DNA of 60,343 bases from Acinetobacter lwoffii (GCF_024129735.1 NZ_JAMXXK010000016.1:1-60343), one strand, 5' to 3'. Numbered from the stretch's first letter, positions 29,237 through 39,494 are shown. Notes: generated from the letters alone by a model not told the origin. Made by a program: numbers and translations.

Positions 29237-30025
29237 TTAGACCCCTTGGTCTTTAAAATAGTGTTGCCATAAAAATTGTCCCTGTTTTTCTATTTTGCGG
29301 ACTGTGAGCTCAAATTGTTGTCGGGCATCGGTGTCTATCCATTCTGCAGGAAGCAAAGGATCAGCACGTAAACTAAATAGGGCAGATTTACCTAGATAAA
29401 AGGCACTTTTTGCAGCCTCTGCTAAAGTCAGATTTTGGTAATTCTCAAACCAGTCATTGATATCATGCTGTACTGCATGATAGGTCTGATGTAGCGCTTC
29501 GATATCCCATAAATCACGAACTTCGGTTTCACTTTCCAGTTGACTGACCTGGAAAAAACGTGCGTCAGGATCTAATCCAAACTGGATTACAGCTGTTTTT
29601 AATGGACTTAGGTTTAGTGTTAAATTATCGGGACGAATAAAAACATTTTGCTCTAGTTCCTGAAAACCATAATAACGCAGCGCTTTTTCTCTTTTAGATA
29701 AGGCGGTACGGTCTACACGTCCTAAAGCACCGGTATAGACCAATACATATTTTCCGTTCCATGTAGTCGCCGTTTGCATATCAGGATGTTTGTTTAAGCT
29801 GATAAAAGAAGTATCGAACTTTTTCTCTAATAATTGATACACGCCGCGCTCTACAGCTTGAATCACATTTTCCTGATTTAATCGGGCCACAGCGACACGG
29901 ATCCCATTGTCAGATATACCCAATAATTCAGCAGCAGTTAATATCCGCTTAATAGACAGGGTGGAGTTTTTAGAGGCATATAAAAGATCTAGAATTAGAT
30001 GACGAGCATTTAATTTATAAGTCAT
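29237..30025 (-). CDS. PaaX-like transcriptional regulator
   Basis: 262 aa. The N-terminal winged helix covers about residues 8-70 (AAELLGISDNGIRVAVARLN is the likely recognition region), followed by a PaaX-like central domain (YVLVYTGALGRVDR) and C-terminal domain. PaaX represses phenylacetate catabolism in E. coli. No paa gene is in the window. It lies upstream of the desaturase on the same strand with a 93-nt gap, so it may control that gene or a distant one. Confidence 0.83.
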   Translation of the reverse strand: MTYKLNARHLILDLLYASKNSTLSIKRILTAAELLGISDNGIRVAVARLNQENVIQAVERGVYQLLEKKFDTSFISLNKHPDMQTATTWNGKYVLVYTGALGRVDRTALSKREKALRYYGFQELEQNVFIRPDNLTLNLSPLKTAVIQFGLDPDARFFQVSQLESETEVRDLWDIEALHQTYHAVQHDINDWFENYQNLTLAEAAKSAFYLGKSALFSLRADPLLPAEWIDTDARQQFELTVRKIEKQGQFLWQHYFKDQGV

Positions 30026-30178
30026 GAAACGATATCGTTATGAAAGGGATTGAAAGTTTTAAAGTTTATCCACAATAGCACTTTGTCATAAATAACCCAA
30101 AAAAATTGTCAGGGTAAAAGAGGATGAATAAGTGATTTGAGATATGCATTTTATTAATAAATTTTTTTCAAACACAAT

Positions 30179-30210
30179 AAAAAACCCTTATCTTTCGATA
30201 AGGGTTTTTC
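30179..30210 (-). terminator. Terminator of the tRNA-Gly gene
   Basis: AAAACCCTTATC/GATAAGGGTTTT stem with a 4-nt loop. Read on the minus strand it is followed by a T-run, just past the tRNA 3' end. Confidence 0.85.
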
Positions 30211-30216
30211 GTATTC

Positions 30217-30292
30217 TGGAGCGGGAAAGGAGACTCGAACTCCCGACCCCAACCTTGGCAAGGTTATGCTCTACCAACTGAGCTATTCCCGC
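30217..30292 (-). tRNA. tRNA-Gly (GCC anticodon)
   Basis: 76 nt, cloverleaf complete. The acceptor stem is GCGGGAA/TTCCCGC, the D-arm contains AGCTCAGTTGGTAGAGC, the anticodon loop is TTGCCAA and the T-arm includes GTTCGAGTC. CCA is encoded. It is a single tRNA gene downstream of cysS with its own promoter and terminator. Confidence 0.97.
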
Positions 30293-30302
30293 AATGAGGT
30301 GA

Positions 30303-30330
30303 ATTATAGAGAATTCCACAGCAGTGTCAA
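30303..30330 (-). promoter_or_regulatory. Consensus sigma-70 promoter for tRNA-Gly
   Basis: On the minus strand: -35 TTGACA (30330-30325), a 16-bp spacer, -10 TATAAT (30308-30303). Both boxes match consensus exactly. The tRNA 5' end is 10 nt beyond the -10 box. It lies in the gap after cysS, so the tRNA is transcribed independently. Confidence 0.85.
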
Positions 30331-30354
30331 CTCTCTATAAATCTGTTTGATTAA

Positions 30355-31776
30355 TTAATCAGCACGGCGCCAAACCGTACCTTGACGGGTATCCTCAAGA
30401 ACAACACCTTGATCAAGTAAAGATTGACGAATCTCATCCGCACGTGCGAATTCTTTGGCTTTCTTGGCATCCTGACGCTGTTGAATTAAATCTTCAATTT
30501 GTTCAGGTGACAACCCTAGAGCTTCCTGACCAATGTCAGACTTGAGGAACTCTTCTACATCCTGCTGTACCAGACCGAGAATATTGGTCAGGTGACGTAA
30601 AGTTGCATAATAAATCGCTGCCTGTTCCGCATTTTCTTCTTTCACGGCACGATTCAGTTCTTTATTGATTTCGAACAATACCGCAATCGCTTCAGGCGTA
30701 TTGAAATCATCACACATAGCGGTATTAAAACGTTCAACAAAAGCCTCATCCAGAGTTTCAATCAGATGATCACCATAAACCGCCTGATAGGTTTTAAACG
30801 AGTGATAGAAACGAGACAAGGTATTTTTTGCTTCTTTTAAGGCAACATCCGAGTAATTCACCGGGCTACGATAATGGGAAGAGACAATGAAATAACGCAC
30901 CACTTCCGGATGGAATTTTTCAATCACGTCGCGAATAGTGAAGAAATTGCCTAAAGACTTCGACATTTTCTCGCCATCGACATTAATAAATCCGGCATGC
31001 ATCCAGTAATTGACATACTGTTCGCCAGTAGAAGCTTCAGATTGTGCAATTTCATTTTCATGGTGCGGGAAGGTTAAATCGGCACCGCCGCCATGAATAT
31101 CGAAATGATTACCCAGGCAGCAGGTCGACATTGCTGAACATTCAATATGCCAGCCTGGACGACCATTACCCCAAGGAGATGCCCATGACGGTTCATTTTC
31201 TTTGGCGTGTTTCCAGAGGACAAAGTCAAACGGATGTTTCTTTTCGACTTCAACATCGACACGTTCAGAGGCACCGGCTTGCATATCTTCTAGTTTACGG
31301 CCAGAAAGACGACCATATTTGGCAAACTTCTCGACCTCAAAGTAGACATCACCATTATTGGATGGATAAGCCGTACCTTTGTCGACCAGGTTGCTGATCA
31401 TATCCTGCATCTGATCGATGTAATCTGTGGCTTTAGGTGCTACATCAGGTGCAAGGCAGCCCAGTTTGGCAAAATCCTCATTCATCGCATCAATAAAGCG
31501 GCTGGTTAGCTCTGAGATACTTTCGCCATTTTCATTGGCACGTTTAATAATTTTGTCGTCAATATCCGTAATATTACGCACATATTTGACTTTCCAGCCT
31601 TGGCTACGCAGGAAACGGATAATATAGTCAAATGCAACCACTGTACGTGCATGTCCAATATGACAGTAGTCATAAACCGTCATACCACAGACATACAGAT
31701 CAATTTGACCTTCAACACGAGGTACGAATTCTACTTTTTTGCGTTGCTCTGAGTTATATAGAACAAATGGTTGCAT
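30355..31776 (-). CDS. cysS: Cysteinyl-tRNA synthetase
   Basis: 473 aa class I synthetase. The N-terminal block has Cys in CGMTVYD and the HIGH-like HIGHA. The KMSKS motif is present as KMSKSLGNF near residue 268. Zn-binding Cys/His are in the WHIECSAM and [10 protein letters not shown] region. It charges tRNA-Cys. Its stop is 25 nt from the -35 box of the tRNA-Gly promoter. Confidence 0.98.
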   Translation of the reverse strand: MQPFVLYNSEQRKKVEFVPRVEGQIDLYVCGMTVYDYCHIGHARTVVAFDYIIRFLRSQGWKVKYVRNITDIDDKIIKRANENGESISELTSRFIDAMNEDFAKLGCLAPDVAPKATDYIDQMQDMISNLVDKGTAYPSNNGDVYFEVEKFAKYGRLSGRKLEDMQAGASERVDVEVEKKHPFDFVLWKHAKENEPSWASPWGNGRPGWHIECSAMSTCCLGNHFDIHGGGADLTFPHHENEIAQSEASTGEQYVNYWMHAGFINVDGEKMSKSLGNFFTIRDVIEKFHPEVVRYFIVSSHYRSPVNYSDVALKEAKNTLSRFYHSFKTYQAVYGDHLIETLDEAFVERFNTAMCDDFNTPEAIAVLFEINKELNRAVKEENAEQAAIYYATLRHLTNILGLVQQDVEEFLKSDIGQEALGLSPEQIEDLIQQRQDAKKAKEFARADEIRQSLLDQGVVLEDTRQGTVWRRAD

Positions 31777-32178
31777 AGCTGTTCAAAAGACTTCAAATAA
31801 AAGGATGAATCATCTTAACCTAAGCATAATTATTCATAAAGATAAAAGCGCAAAAAGCCTCAGTTATTTAGGATAGTTAGGCAACGAGAGTGATTTAGAA
31901 AGAAGAGGTTCAGGAAGTGAAATAGCGATATTGAGCTTACATTTTCAGAGGTAATGTTTGCCAGTATGATTAAATTATATTTGAATGAGTCTGGTCTGAT
32001 TTGAACCAAACCTATTTTGGATAGCGTAAGCGCGTTCCCCTAAAAAATAAAAACAAGCGCCTTTTACAGCGTCAAAAATGAAGCGAATGTAGAGGTGGAG
32101 ATACCAGATTGTGCAAGTTAAATACAATCTGAATATATTAAAAATCCGTCGAATCTTCTACATTTAGAAAGCTTACAA
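31777..32178. other. 402-nt gap between divergent cysS and kdsD
   Basis: No coding region, repeat or RNA gene recognised. It should contain both divergent promoters. Near its end and into the kdsD reading frame, TGCTAAAAT at 32190-32198 looks like an extended -10 element for kdsD. Confidence 0.4.
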
Positions 32179-32208
32179 TTGCATAGCTATGCTAAAATTG
32201 CGAAAATT

Positions 32209-33252
32209 ATGCCCATCAAACCAGAGTTTTTCTCTGTCCTTAGCGTAGGTAAACAGGCTTTGAATCCACAAAAAACAGCGAATCAACTAGATTTCCAGAA
32301 AGTCGCACTTGAAACACTGCGCATCGAAGAAAATGCACTACAGATTTTAGCAACACAGATTGATGACCGTTTTAGCCGGGCATGTGAAATTATTCTACAG
32401 TGTACCGGCCGTCTGGTGATTACCGGAATGGGCAAGTCAGGTCATATTGGCCGTAAAATGGCGGCGACATTTGCTTCGACCGGAACTCCCTCATTCTTTA
32501 TGCATCCTGGTGAAGCCGGTCATGGTGACTTAGGTATGCTGGTGGCTGGTGATGTGCTGATTGCGATTTCAAACTCGGGCAAGAGTGATGAAATCATGAT
32601 GTTGATGCCACTCATCAAACATCTGGAAATTCCGCTGATTACCATCAGTGGTGATGATCGTGGTCCAATGCCACAAAATGCTGATGTAGCTTTGACGCTG
32701 GGTAATATTCAGGAAGCGTGCCCACTGGGTTTAGCGCCGACATCGTCAACGACGGCAACATTGGCTTTGGGTGATGCTTTAGCGGTGGCTTTACTGGACG
32801 CTCGCGGCTTTACCTCGGATGATTTTGCACGCTCACATCCTGCAGGTGCACTGGGTAAGCGTCTGTTATTGCATGTGAAGCATCTGATGCGTACTGGAGC
32901 CGATTTGCCGAAAGTCTCGCCTGATACCGCCATGAATAAAGTATTGTACGAAATTTCCAACAAGCGCTTGGGCTTAACCACAGTCGTCGATGAAAATGAT
33001 GTGTTGCTGGGGATTTTTACCGATGGTGACTTGCGTCGCTTGATTGATAAGCAGCAAGGTTTTGATGTCAATCTGGCTATTCAGGACGTGATGACCAAAA
33101 ATCCGTTGACCATTTCTCAGGAAGCACGTGCAGTGGTGGCACTGGAACGTATGAATGAGCATAAAATTAATCAATTTGTAGTTGTTGATGATGCCAATAA
33201 AGTCATTGGTGTGATTAGTATGCATGACCTGATTCAGGCTGGGGTAAATTAA
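32209..33252 (+). CDS. kdsD: D-arabinose 5-phosphate isomerase
   Basis: 347 aa from the ATG used. It converts ribulose 5-phosphate to arabinose 5-phosphate, the first step to KDO. The SIS domain contains GMGKSGHIGRKMAATFASTG and SNSGKSDEIMML. Two CBS domains follow (residues about 220-345). It is the first gene of a kdsD-kdsC-lptC-lptA-lptB operon. The start is uncertain: the frame opens at a TTG at 32179, and if the extended -10 at 32190-32198 is real, the transcript begins near 32205. Then a TTG at 32260 with AGGT upstream (330 aa) is also plausible. Confidence 0.95.
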   Translation: MPIKPEFFSVLSVGKQALNPQKTANQLDFQKVALETLRIEENALQILATQIDDRFSRACEIILQCTGRLVITGMGKSGHIGRKMAATFASTGTPSFFMHPGEAGHGDLGMLVAGDVLIAISNSGKSDEIMMLMPLIKHLEIPLITISGDDRGPMPQNADVALTLGNIQEACPLGLAPTSSTTATLALGDALAVALLDARGFTSDDFARSHPAGALGKRLLLHVKHLMRTGADLPKVSPDTAMNKVLYEISNKRLGLTTVVDENDVLLGIFTDGDLRRLIDKQQGFDVNLAIQDVMTKNPLTISQEARAVVALERMNEHKINQFVVVDDANKVIGVISMHDLIQAGVN

Positions 33253-33255
33253 TAA

Positions 33256-33795
33256 ATGGCATCTTATGTATTATTAGAGCAGGCACGTCATATTGCAGCA
33301 CTGGTGCTTGATGTAGATGGTATTTTAAGTGATGGCTTTGTAACGCTGACTAATACTGGCGATGAGATCAAATCCTTTGATATTCGTGACGGTCTGGGCA
33401 TGAAACTGGTTCAGCAAGCAGGGATCAAGGTGATTATTATCACCGGACGTAAAAGCAATATCGTAGAAAAGCGTATGTCGGATCTGGGTGTTGATCTGGT
33501 CTATCAGGGCCGTGAAGACAAAGGTACAGCACTTCGTGAAGCCTGCGCACAGCTCAACATTGATCCTGAAGATTGCCTGTACATGGGCGATGACTGGCCT
33601 GATCTGTCTGCTTTTGCCATTGCCGGCATGAAAGTGACCGTGCCTAATGGTCATGTTGAAGTTCGCCGCCGTGCCGATCTGGTGACTCAGGCCCAAGGTG
33701 GACGTGGTGCGGTGCGTGAAATCTGCGATATGCTGTTAATGTCCAAAGGCATGTACCAAGAGTTACTTGAAAAATATACTCGTGCGCCTTATTAA
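33256..33795 (+). CDS. kdsC: KDO 8-phosphate phosphatase
   Basis: 179 aa HAD-superfamily enzyme with no cap domain, acting as a tetramer in this family. The nucleophile motif is VLDVDGILSDG (Asp19 and Asp21). ITGRKS and MGDDWPDL are motifs II and III. It releases phosphate from KDO-8-P. It begins 3 nt after the kdsD stop, as expected for a tight operon. Confidence 0.96.
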   Translation: MASYVLLEQARHIAALVLDVDGILSDGFVTLTNTGDEIKSFDIRDGLGMKLVQQAGIKVIIITGRKSNIVEKRMSDLGVDLVYQGREDKGTALREACAQLNIDPEDCLYMGDDWPDLSAFAIAGMKVTVPNGHVEVRRRADLVTQAQGGRGAVREICDMLLMSKGMYQELLEKYTRAPY

Positions 33796-33828
33796 TAAGT
33801 CATATCTTTTGGATTAAGTACACCGCTT

Positions 33829-34377
33829 ATGGATACTAAAGTTTTATATATTACGGCTGTGATTATTGCCGCAATAAGTGGTGGTTATTACTATTACAGC
33901 GGCAAGGGCAACAAGCTGCAGGCAGATTCTGCGCGCAGCATGACCTATTCCGCTCAAAATATTAACTTAACCCAGACGGATGAAACAGGCCAGGTGTCGG
34001 TTCGTGCCCAAGTGGACCGACTTGAGCAGAACCTGCAGCTAGAAACTTCAAAGCTAGAAAATCTGCGAGCATCGACTTATGACAATGGCAAAGTCGATGC
34101 AACTTTCTTTGCCAAAATGGCGCATGGTTATGATGACAATACAAAAGTTGTACTCTCTCAAGAAGTGTTCGCCACCAAAATCATGCAAAATGGGAAAATG
34201 CAGTTTCGTACTGAAGAACTGACCGCTTTTCCGAAAACACGTGAAATTGAAACAGACAAGACAGTGATTGTGGAATCTCCACAGGCTGAATTTGTCAGCC
34301 AGGGTCTTAAAGCCAATCTTAATGATGGTCAATACGAATTCTTTAATATTCGAGGAAAGTATGAACCAAACTCCTAA
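33829..34377 (+). CDS. lptC: LPS export protein LptC
   Basis: 182 aa bitopic protein. One N-terminal membrane helix (residues about 5-25) anchors a periplasmic beta-jellyroll that hands LPS from LptBFG to LptA. Overall similarity to LptC is modest, as is usual for the family, but position between kdsC and lptA makes the call firm. Its last 17 nt overlap the lptA start. Confidence 0.92.
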   Translation: MDTKVLYITAVIIAAISGGYYYYSGKGNKLQADSARSMTYSAQNINLTQTDETGQVSVRAQVDRLEQNLQLETSKLENLRASTYDNGKVDATFFAKMAHGYDDNTKVVLSQEVFATKIMQNGKMQFRTEELTAFPKTREIETDKTVIVESPQAEFVSQGLKANLNDGQYEFFNIRGKYEPNS

Positions 34378-34927
34378 AGCCAAAATGATGCACACTTTCC
34401 TGAAGCGTATGACGCTGGCGGCTGTGGTTGGACTCGGTTCAATCACTGCTTTTGCGCTGCCATCTGACCGTAACCAGCCAATCACCTTGCTGGCTGACCG
34501 GGCGACTTTCAATGAGCGGACGGGTGTGACGACGTATTCGGGCAATGTCATCATTGAACAGGGCACCATGAAGCTGCAAGCCAATTCGATTGTGGCCAAT
34601 CTGAACAATAAGCGTCAGATCAGCCTGATTACGGCTACTGGCAGCCCGGCACAGTTCCAGCAAAAAGTGGATCCGGCCAAAGGTCTTGCCAAAGGTCAGG
34701 CGCAGAAAATTGTCTACAATGCTGAAACCGGGATTATTACCTTGTCAGGCAATGCCTTCCTGCAACAGGACGGTGCCAGTATTCGTGGTGCGACTTTAAA
34801 ATACAGCATGAACAAAGGCGATATCGAAGCCACCGGAACACCAAACAAAACCGGTTCATCGTCTGGTCGTGTACAAATCGTGATTCCACCCTCTAGTTCA
34901 ACATCCTTCCCGGGAGCGCGTGATTAA
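34361..34927 (+). CDS. lptA: Periplasmic LPS-transport bridge LptA
   Basis: 188 aa. A signal peptide ends near residue 32 (ITAFA|LPSD). The mature jellyroll begins with [21 protein letters not shown], matching the OstA/LptA N-terminal domain. LptA polymerises into the bridge between LptC and LptD. The ATG has GAGGAAA upstream and overlaps lptC by 17 nt. The frame also opens further upstream, inside lptC, but those residues do not look like a signal. Confidence 0.94.
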   Translation: MNQTPKAKMMHTFLKRMTLAAVVGLGSITAFALPSDRNQPITLLADRATFNERTGVTTYSGNVIIEQGTMKLQANSIVANLNNKRQISLITATGSPAQFQQKVDPAKGLAKGQAQKIVYNAETGIITLSGNAFLQQDGASIRGATLKYSMNKGDIEATGTPNKTGSSSGRVQIVIPPSSSTSFPGARD

Positions 34928-35670
34928 TGGAGCAATCGCAGCAGGTTCAAACCCTCACCATTAAACATCTGGCGAAAAACTATAATAAACGCTGGGTAGT
35001 GAAAGATGTATCGTTCAGCATGGAAAGTGGCCAGATTGTCGGGTTACTGGGACCAAATGGCGCCGGTAAAACCACCAGTTTTTATATGGTGGTTGGTCTG
35101 GTGCGGATGGATAAGGGAGAAATCTATCTCGATGATCTGGATCTTTCCGACCTCGCAATGCATGAACGGGCACGTAAGGGGATTGGTTATTTGCCGCAGG
35201 AAGCTTCAATTTTCCGAAAACTGACGATTTCAGAAAATATTATGGCAATTCTGGAAACCCGTAAAGATATGACCAAGGCACAACGTCAGCAACGTCTGGC
35301 GGAGTTACTGGCAGACTTTAAAATCACTCATATCAAAGATTCTTTGGGCATGAGTGTATCGGGAGGTGAGCGACGTCGTGCCGAGATTGCACGTGCACTT
35401 GCGGCCGACCCAAAATTTATGTTACTCGATGAGCCTTTTGCCGGTGTCGATCCGATTTCGGTTGGAGATATTAAGGATATTATTACGACCTTGAAAGATC
35501 GCGGAATTGGGGTGCTGATTACCGATCATAATGTGCGTGAAACGCTGGCGATTTGTGAGCATGCTTATATTGTCAGTGAGGGTGCATTGCTTGCTGAAGG
35601 TACACCAGAAGAAATCCTGGCGAATGAGACTGTGAGAAAAGTTTATCTGGGTGATGATTTCACTGTTTAA
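34927..35670 (+). CDS. lptB: LPS-export ABC ATPase LptB
   Basis: 247 aa cytoplasmic ATPase. Walker A is GPNGAGKTT, the signature SGGERRR, Walker B FMLLDEP, and the H-loop His is in TDHNVRE. It powers LPS extraction by LptFG and overlaps the lptA stop by one base. The rpoN gene that often follows lptB in Gammaproteobacteria is absent; a terminator and a type I secretion operon follow instead. Confidence 0.97.
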   Translation: MEQSQQVQTLTIKHLAKNYNKRWVVKDVSFSMESGQIVGLLGPNGAGKTTSFYMVVGLVRMDKGEIYLDDLDLSDLAMHERARKGIGYLPQEASIFRKLTISENIMAILETRKDMTKAQRQQRLAELLADFKITHIKDSLGMSVSGGERRRAEIARALAADPKFMLLDEPFAGVDPISVGDIKDIITTLKDRGIGVLITDHNVRETLAICEHAYIVSEGALLAEGTPEEILANETVRKVYLGDDFTV

Positions 35671-35686
35671 ATAATCCTGCTTTCTA

Positions 35687-35733
35687 TAAAAACCCTGCAT
35701 CAGGCGCCAGTTGTCGGATGCAGGGTTTTTTTT
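35687..35733 (+). terminator. Terminator after the kds-lpt operon
   Basis: AAAAACCCTGCATC/GATGCAGGGTTTTT long stem with eight T following. Confidence 0.82.
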
Positions 35734-35836
35734 GATCAAATCAAAGTGAAAAAGATTTCTTTTAAAGGGATTTGATATATTGTTAGGCTAAAACAAGAAA
35801 CATTACATAATTATGCGATTTAGGGCAGAACACTTT

Positions 35837-35843
35837 AAAAAAA
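35837..35843 (+). repeat. Poly-A run at the likely TolC frameshift
   Basis: Seven A. One more A would join the ATG at 35813 to the TolC frame, giving an n-region rich in Lys and Arg before LILLLLPLSVSLGHA, a classic Sec signal. Confidence 0.45.
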
Positions 35844-35874
35844 TCAGGGGAAAACAGATCAAAAAAGAAGGAAA

Positions 35875-37356
35875 TTGATACTTCTTCTTTTGCCTTTATC
35901 TGTGTCTTTGGGGCATGCAGAAAGCTCACCCCATTATTTTGCCAATCTCAAGAATGGCTTGGGCCAGTTGATTGCACCCAAACCAACACGGTCAGCGCAT
36001 ACCATTGATATTACCTCGCTTGGTCATTATTCATTAGATACATCAAAAGTAGCTGAGCTGCCGCAAATTACCCGGCCACAGTCAGGACAGCCAGCTTTAA
36101 GTTCTACGATCACAGCTGGCATTCCACAGAAAATGAATCTGATGGAAGCCGTACATCGGGCGGTGCAGCGCCGTCCTGAAATCACCCAGAGTATTTCGAC
36201 ATTATCTGCGCAGGCCGCGAATATTGATGTGGCGAGATCGGGTTATTATCCGCAGTTATCCGGGGGTATCGGGACAGGTGACCTCACTTCCGGTGAACGT
36301 GGACGACAAATGGTTTCTTTGAATGCCACCCAGATGCTGTATGACTTTGGCAAAATTAAAACCAATGTCAATGTGGAAGAAGCCCGCTTGGCAGAACAAC
36401 AGGCCAGGGTGCTGGTCAGTCTGGACCAGGTCGCATTTGAAGTGGCTGATGCAATAGTGAATATTAAGCGCTATCAGGAGATTACCAAGATTGCCCAGCA
36501 GCAGATTCAGGGCATTGCACGGATTGCAGAAATTGCCAATTTGCGTGCCCGCGCCGGGATCAGCAGTCAGGCCGATCCAATTCAGGCGCAGTCCAATCTG
36601 GAAGCAGCGCAATCGAATCTGATTGTACAGCAGACCCAGCTCAGACAATATCAACAACGCTTGCGTACCTTGCTGGGATTTGATGTATCCGCCGTTGAAT
36701 GGGATATTCCTGAGCGTATTGTGGCACAGGCCGATCTTTATCAGGATCCGGAATTTACCCAGATTCCGAACATGATTCTGGCCCATGCCGGGGTCAATGT
36801 TGCCCGTTTGCAAAAAGATCAGGCGCGGCTAAGCCCTTATCCGACCATTAGTGTTAAAGGTAGTCTAAGTCAGGCGATGAATGGACGGAATCCAAATAAT
36901 AATGAAGATGATGGCTTTTATAATTCAGTCATGATTGAAGCCAGCAGTAATTTGTATCAGGGTGGTGCAACGCGTTCACAGACCCGTGCCGCAAGCTATG
37001 CCGAAGAAGCTGCACGCGCACAGGTCAATACGGTCTATCTGGATGTGCTGGATCAGGTGCGCTTGATCCGCGAGCAGATTGAAAATAAACAAAAACAAAT
37101 GGGGGTTTTATCCCAGCGCCGCGCAACCACGGTACGCACCAAAGAGCTGTATCAAGAACAATATAAATTGGGTACCCGAACCGTGGTGGATTTGCTGAAT
37201 GCAGAGCAAGCCATTCATAGTGCCGCGCAGGAAATTGAATCGGCACGCTATGACATTTACTCGGCGATCGTACAGTACATTCAGGTCACGGGCCGTACAC
37301 GGGATATTTACGCGCTTAACAGCATTTCTATTCAGGGGTTTGAAGTTCAGCCATGA
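35875..37356 (+). CDS. TolC/LapE-family outer-membrane exit duct
   Basis: 493 aa from TTG. Two outer membrane efflux repeats (residues about 80-270 and 290-480) include the typical NLIVQQTQLRQYQQRLRTLLG helix and GTRTVVDLLNAEQ. As the first gene of a tolC-ABC-hlyD set it is the outer-membrane part of a type I exporter. The start is suspect: AAGGA sits only two bases before the TTG, the n-region of the signal peptide is missing, and an ATG at 35813 reads into this frame if the seven-A run at 35837-35843 were eight. The gene may thus be frameshifted or phase-off. Confidence 0.88.
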   Translation: MILLLLPLSVSLGHAESSPHYFANLKNGLGQLIAPKPTRSAHTIDITSLGHYSLDTSKVAELPQITRPQSGQPALSSTITAGIPQKMNLMEAVHRAVQRRPEITQSISTLSAQAANIDVARSGYYPQLSGGIGTGDLTSGERGRQMVSLNATQMLYDFGKIKTNVNVEEARLAEQQARVLVSLDQVAFEVADAIVNIKRYQEITKIAQQQIQGIARIAEIANLRARAGISSQADPIQAQSNLEAAQSNLIVQQTQLRQYQQRLRTLLGFDVSAVEWDIPERIVAQADLYQDPEFTQIPNMILAHAGVNVARLQKDQARLSPYPTISVKGSLSQAMNGRNPNNNEDDGFYNSVMIEASSNLYQGGATRSQTRAASYAEEAARAQVNTVYLDVLDQVRLIREQIENKQKQMGVLSQRRATTVRTKELYQEQYKLGTRTVVDLLNAEQAIHSAAQEIESARYDIYSAIVQYIQVTGRTRDIYALNSISIQGFEVQP

Positions 37357-39494
37357 GTACTACAATAATAAATTATCAACCTTGGCTTCAGGCAGTTTTA
37401 AATATTGCCCGGCATTACCGGATCGAGCCTTCTGAGGAGCGGATACGCCTGCAACTGGACTGGAACCAGCATCATGACATCGATGACATGCTCAAGATAG
37501 TCAGTCGTCAGATGGGTTTAAATGTCCGTAAAAATAAATTTGAGCGCAGCCTGCTGAATCCATGGCGTTTACCTTTACTAGTTGAATTCGATAGTGATGA
37601 TGTGGGCGTGATCGAACGCATCGACACGCAGGGCAATGTCAGCATTCAGCTCAGTGGTGATGAGGGTTTATCTCAAAGTTTCACGATTGAACAGTTAGAG
37701 ACTGGCATAAAGCATCTTTATGTGCTGCGTCCTGAATCTTCAGTTCCGGATGCACGTGTTGATGAATATATCAAACCTTTTGAAAAAAACTGGTTCTGGT
37801 CGATTGTCCTGAATGACTGGAAGCGTTATATCGATGTGATGTTTGCGTCTTTAATTGCCAATATTCTGGCATTGGCCACGATAGTCTTCTCGATGAATGT
37901 CTATGACCGTGTCATTCCATCACAATCCATTCCGACGTTATGGGTGTTGGCAGGTAGTGTACTGATCGCTGCGATTTTTGAGTTTGTATTACGGGTATCC
38001 CGTATTTATCTTTCAGACATTATTGGTAAACGCGCGGATTTAAAAATTTCTGACCGGGTATTTGGTCATTCATTACGGATTAAAAACAGCGAACGTTCCA
38101 AATCGACAGGAACTTTTATTTCACAAATTCGCGAGCTGGAAGGCGTCCGCGAGCTGGTGACTTCAACCACAGTTACGGCCATTGCCGATCTGCCATTTTT
38201 CTTCCTGTTCTTAGGCATCTTCTGGGTGATCGGTGGCAATCTGTTCTGGGTCATGTTACTCGTTGTGCCCTTAATGATTCTTCCAGGGATTCTGGCGCAG
38301 AAAAAACTGGCACAGCTGGCCCAGTTGGGGATGCGTGAATCTGCCATCCGCAATGCCTTGCTGGTAGAAGCTGTACAAGGAATTGAAGACATCAAGCTGT
38401 TAAGAGCTGAAACGCGTTTCCAGAATCAGTGGAATCATATGAATGAAGTGTCAGCCGATGTCAGCATGCAGCAACGTAAAATTGTCGGCTTGATAACCGC
38501 CTGGACCCAAAAAATTCAGGGACTGACCTTTGCAATTGTAGTCTTGGTCGGGGCTTTTGCGGTGATGGAGGGTGACATGACCACAGGCGCACTGGTGGCC
38601 TGTTCGATTCTATCTTCACGCATGCTGGCACCAATTTCACAAATTACGGGCGTACTGGGTCGCTTGCAGCAGGCCAAAGTAGCGAAATCCGGTCTGGATG
38701 AATTGATGAAAAAACCGGTGGACCAGCCGGACTATTCGCACCTGATTCATCGTCCGGCACTGGATGGGCATTATGAGCTTAACGGTGTGGTGTTTAAATA
38801 TGGTGATGATGATCCGAAACCGAGTTTGATGATTCCCAAGCTAGAGATCAAGCCCGGAGAGAAAATTGCGATTCTGGGCCGTAACGGTGCAGGAAAGTCA
38901 ACCTTGTTGCAGCTCTTGTCTGGGATGCAGACACCGCTACAGGGCAAGGTCAAGCTGGATGGTATTGATCTGACCTTGATTGACCCGTCAGATGTACGTC
39001 GTGATATGGGCTTGCTGAATCAGAATTCACAATTATTCTATGGCAGCATTCGTGAAAACCTGACTTTGGGTGCGCCGTTGGCCACCGATCAGCAAATTCT
39101 GGAAGCCTTACAAATTACCGGCGCACTGGGATTTGTACAGGAGAAAAAAGAATGGCTGGATCATATCATTTTAGAGGGCGGTGTCGGCTTCTCTGGTGGA
39201 CAGCGCCAAGCCTTGTTATTGGCACGGCTGTTGATCCGTCAACCAAAGATTTTGCTGCTGGATGAACTGACTGCCGCCATTGATGATGTGTCAGAAAAAC
39301 AGTTGATTGATCATCTTAAAGGTTATTTAACCCATCGTACGATGATCGTCGCCACTCATCGCCGTGCGGTATTGGAACTGGTGGATCGTATTCTGGTGGT
39401 CAATGATGGCAAGATTGTGATGGATGGACCACGGGATCAGATCCTGAATCAGTCGCAGGGTGGTAATAAGCGGGTTGTGGGAGCAAGTGCATGA
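37353..39494 (+). CDS. Type I secretion ABC transporter, LapB type
   Basis: 713 aa. Residues 1-125 are a C39-like but non-catalytic peptidase domain that binds substrate in LapB/HlyB types. Six membrane helices follow, then an ATPase with Walker A GRNGAGKST near residue 512, signature FSGGQRQ, Walker B ILLLDE and His-loop ATHRR. The D-loop region reads DELTAAID where many have DEPTAAMD. Overlaps of 4 nt with both neighbours (ATGA) show an operon. Reading frame intact, unlike its partners. Confidence 0.93.
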   Translation: MSTTIINYQPWLQAVLNIARHYRIEPSEERIRLQLDWNQHHDIDDMLKIVSRQMGLNVRKNKFERSLLNPWRLPLLVEFDSDDVGVIERIDTQGNVSIQLSGDEGLSQSFTIEQLETGIKHLYVLRPESSVPDARVDEYIKPFEKNWFWSIVLNDWKRYIDVMFASLIANILALATIVFSMNVYDRVIPSQSIPTLWVLAGSVLIAAIFEFVLRVSRIYLSDIIGKRADLKISDRVFGHSLRIKNSERSKSTGTFISQIRELEGVRELVTSTTVTAIADLPFFFLFLGIFWVIGGNLFWVMLLVVPLMILPGILAQKKLAQLAQLGMRESAIRNALLVEAVQGIEDIKLLRAETRFQNQWNHMNEVSADVSMQQRKIVGLITAWTQKIQGLTFAIVVLVGAFAVMEGDMTTGALVACSILSSRMLAPISQITGVLGRLQQAKVAKSGLDELMKKPVDQPDYSHLIHRPALDGHYELNGVVFKYGDDDPKPSLMIPKLEIKPGEKIAILGRNGAGKSTLLQLLSGMQTPLQGKVKLDGIDLTLIDPSDVRRDMGLLNQNSQLFYGSIRENLTLGAPLATDQQILEALQITGALGFVQEKKEWLDHIILEGGVGFSGGQRQALLLARLLIRQPKILLLDELTAAIDDVSEKQLIDHLKGYLTHRTMIVATHRRAVLELVDRILVVNDGKIVMDGPRDQILNQSQGGNKRVVGASA

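Noticed and set aside
30217..30292. tRNA-Gly as an integration (att) site
   Set aside because: No integrase, no repeat of the tRNA 3' end found nearby, and neighbours are core genes.
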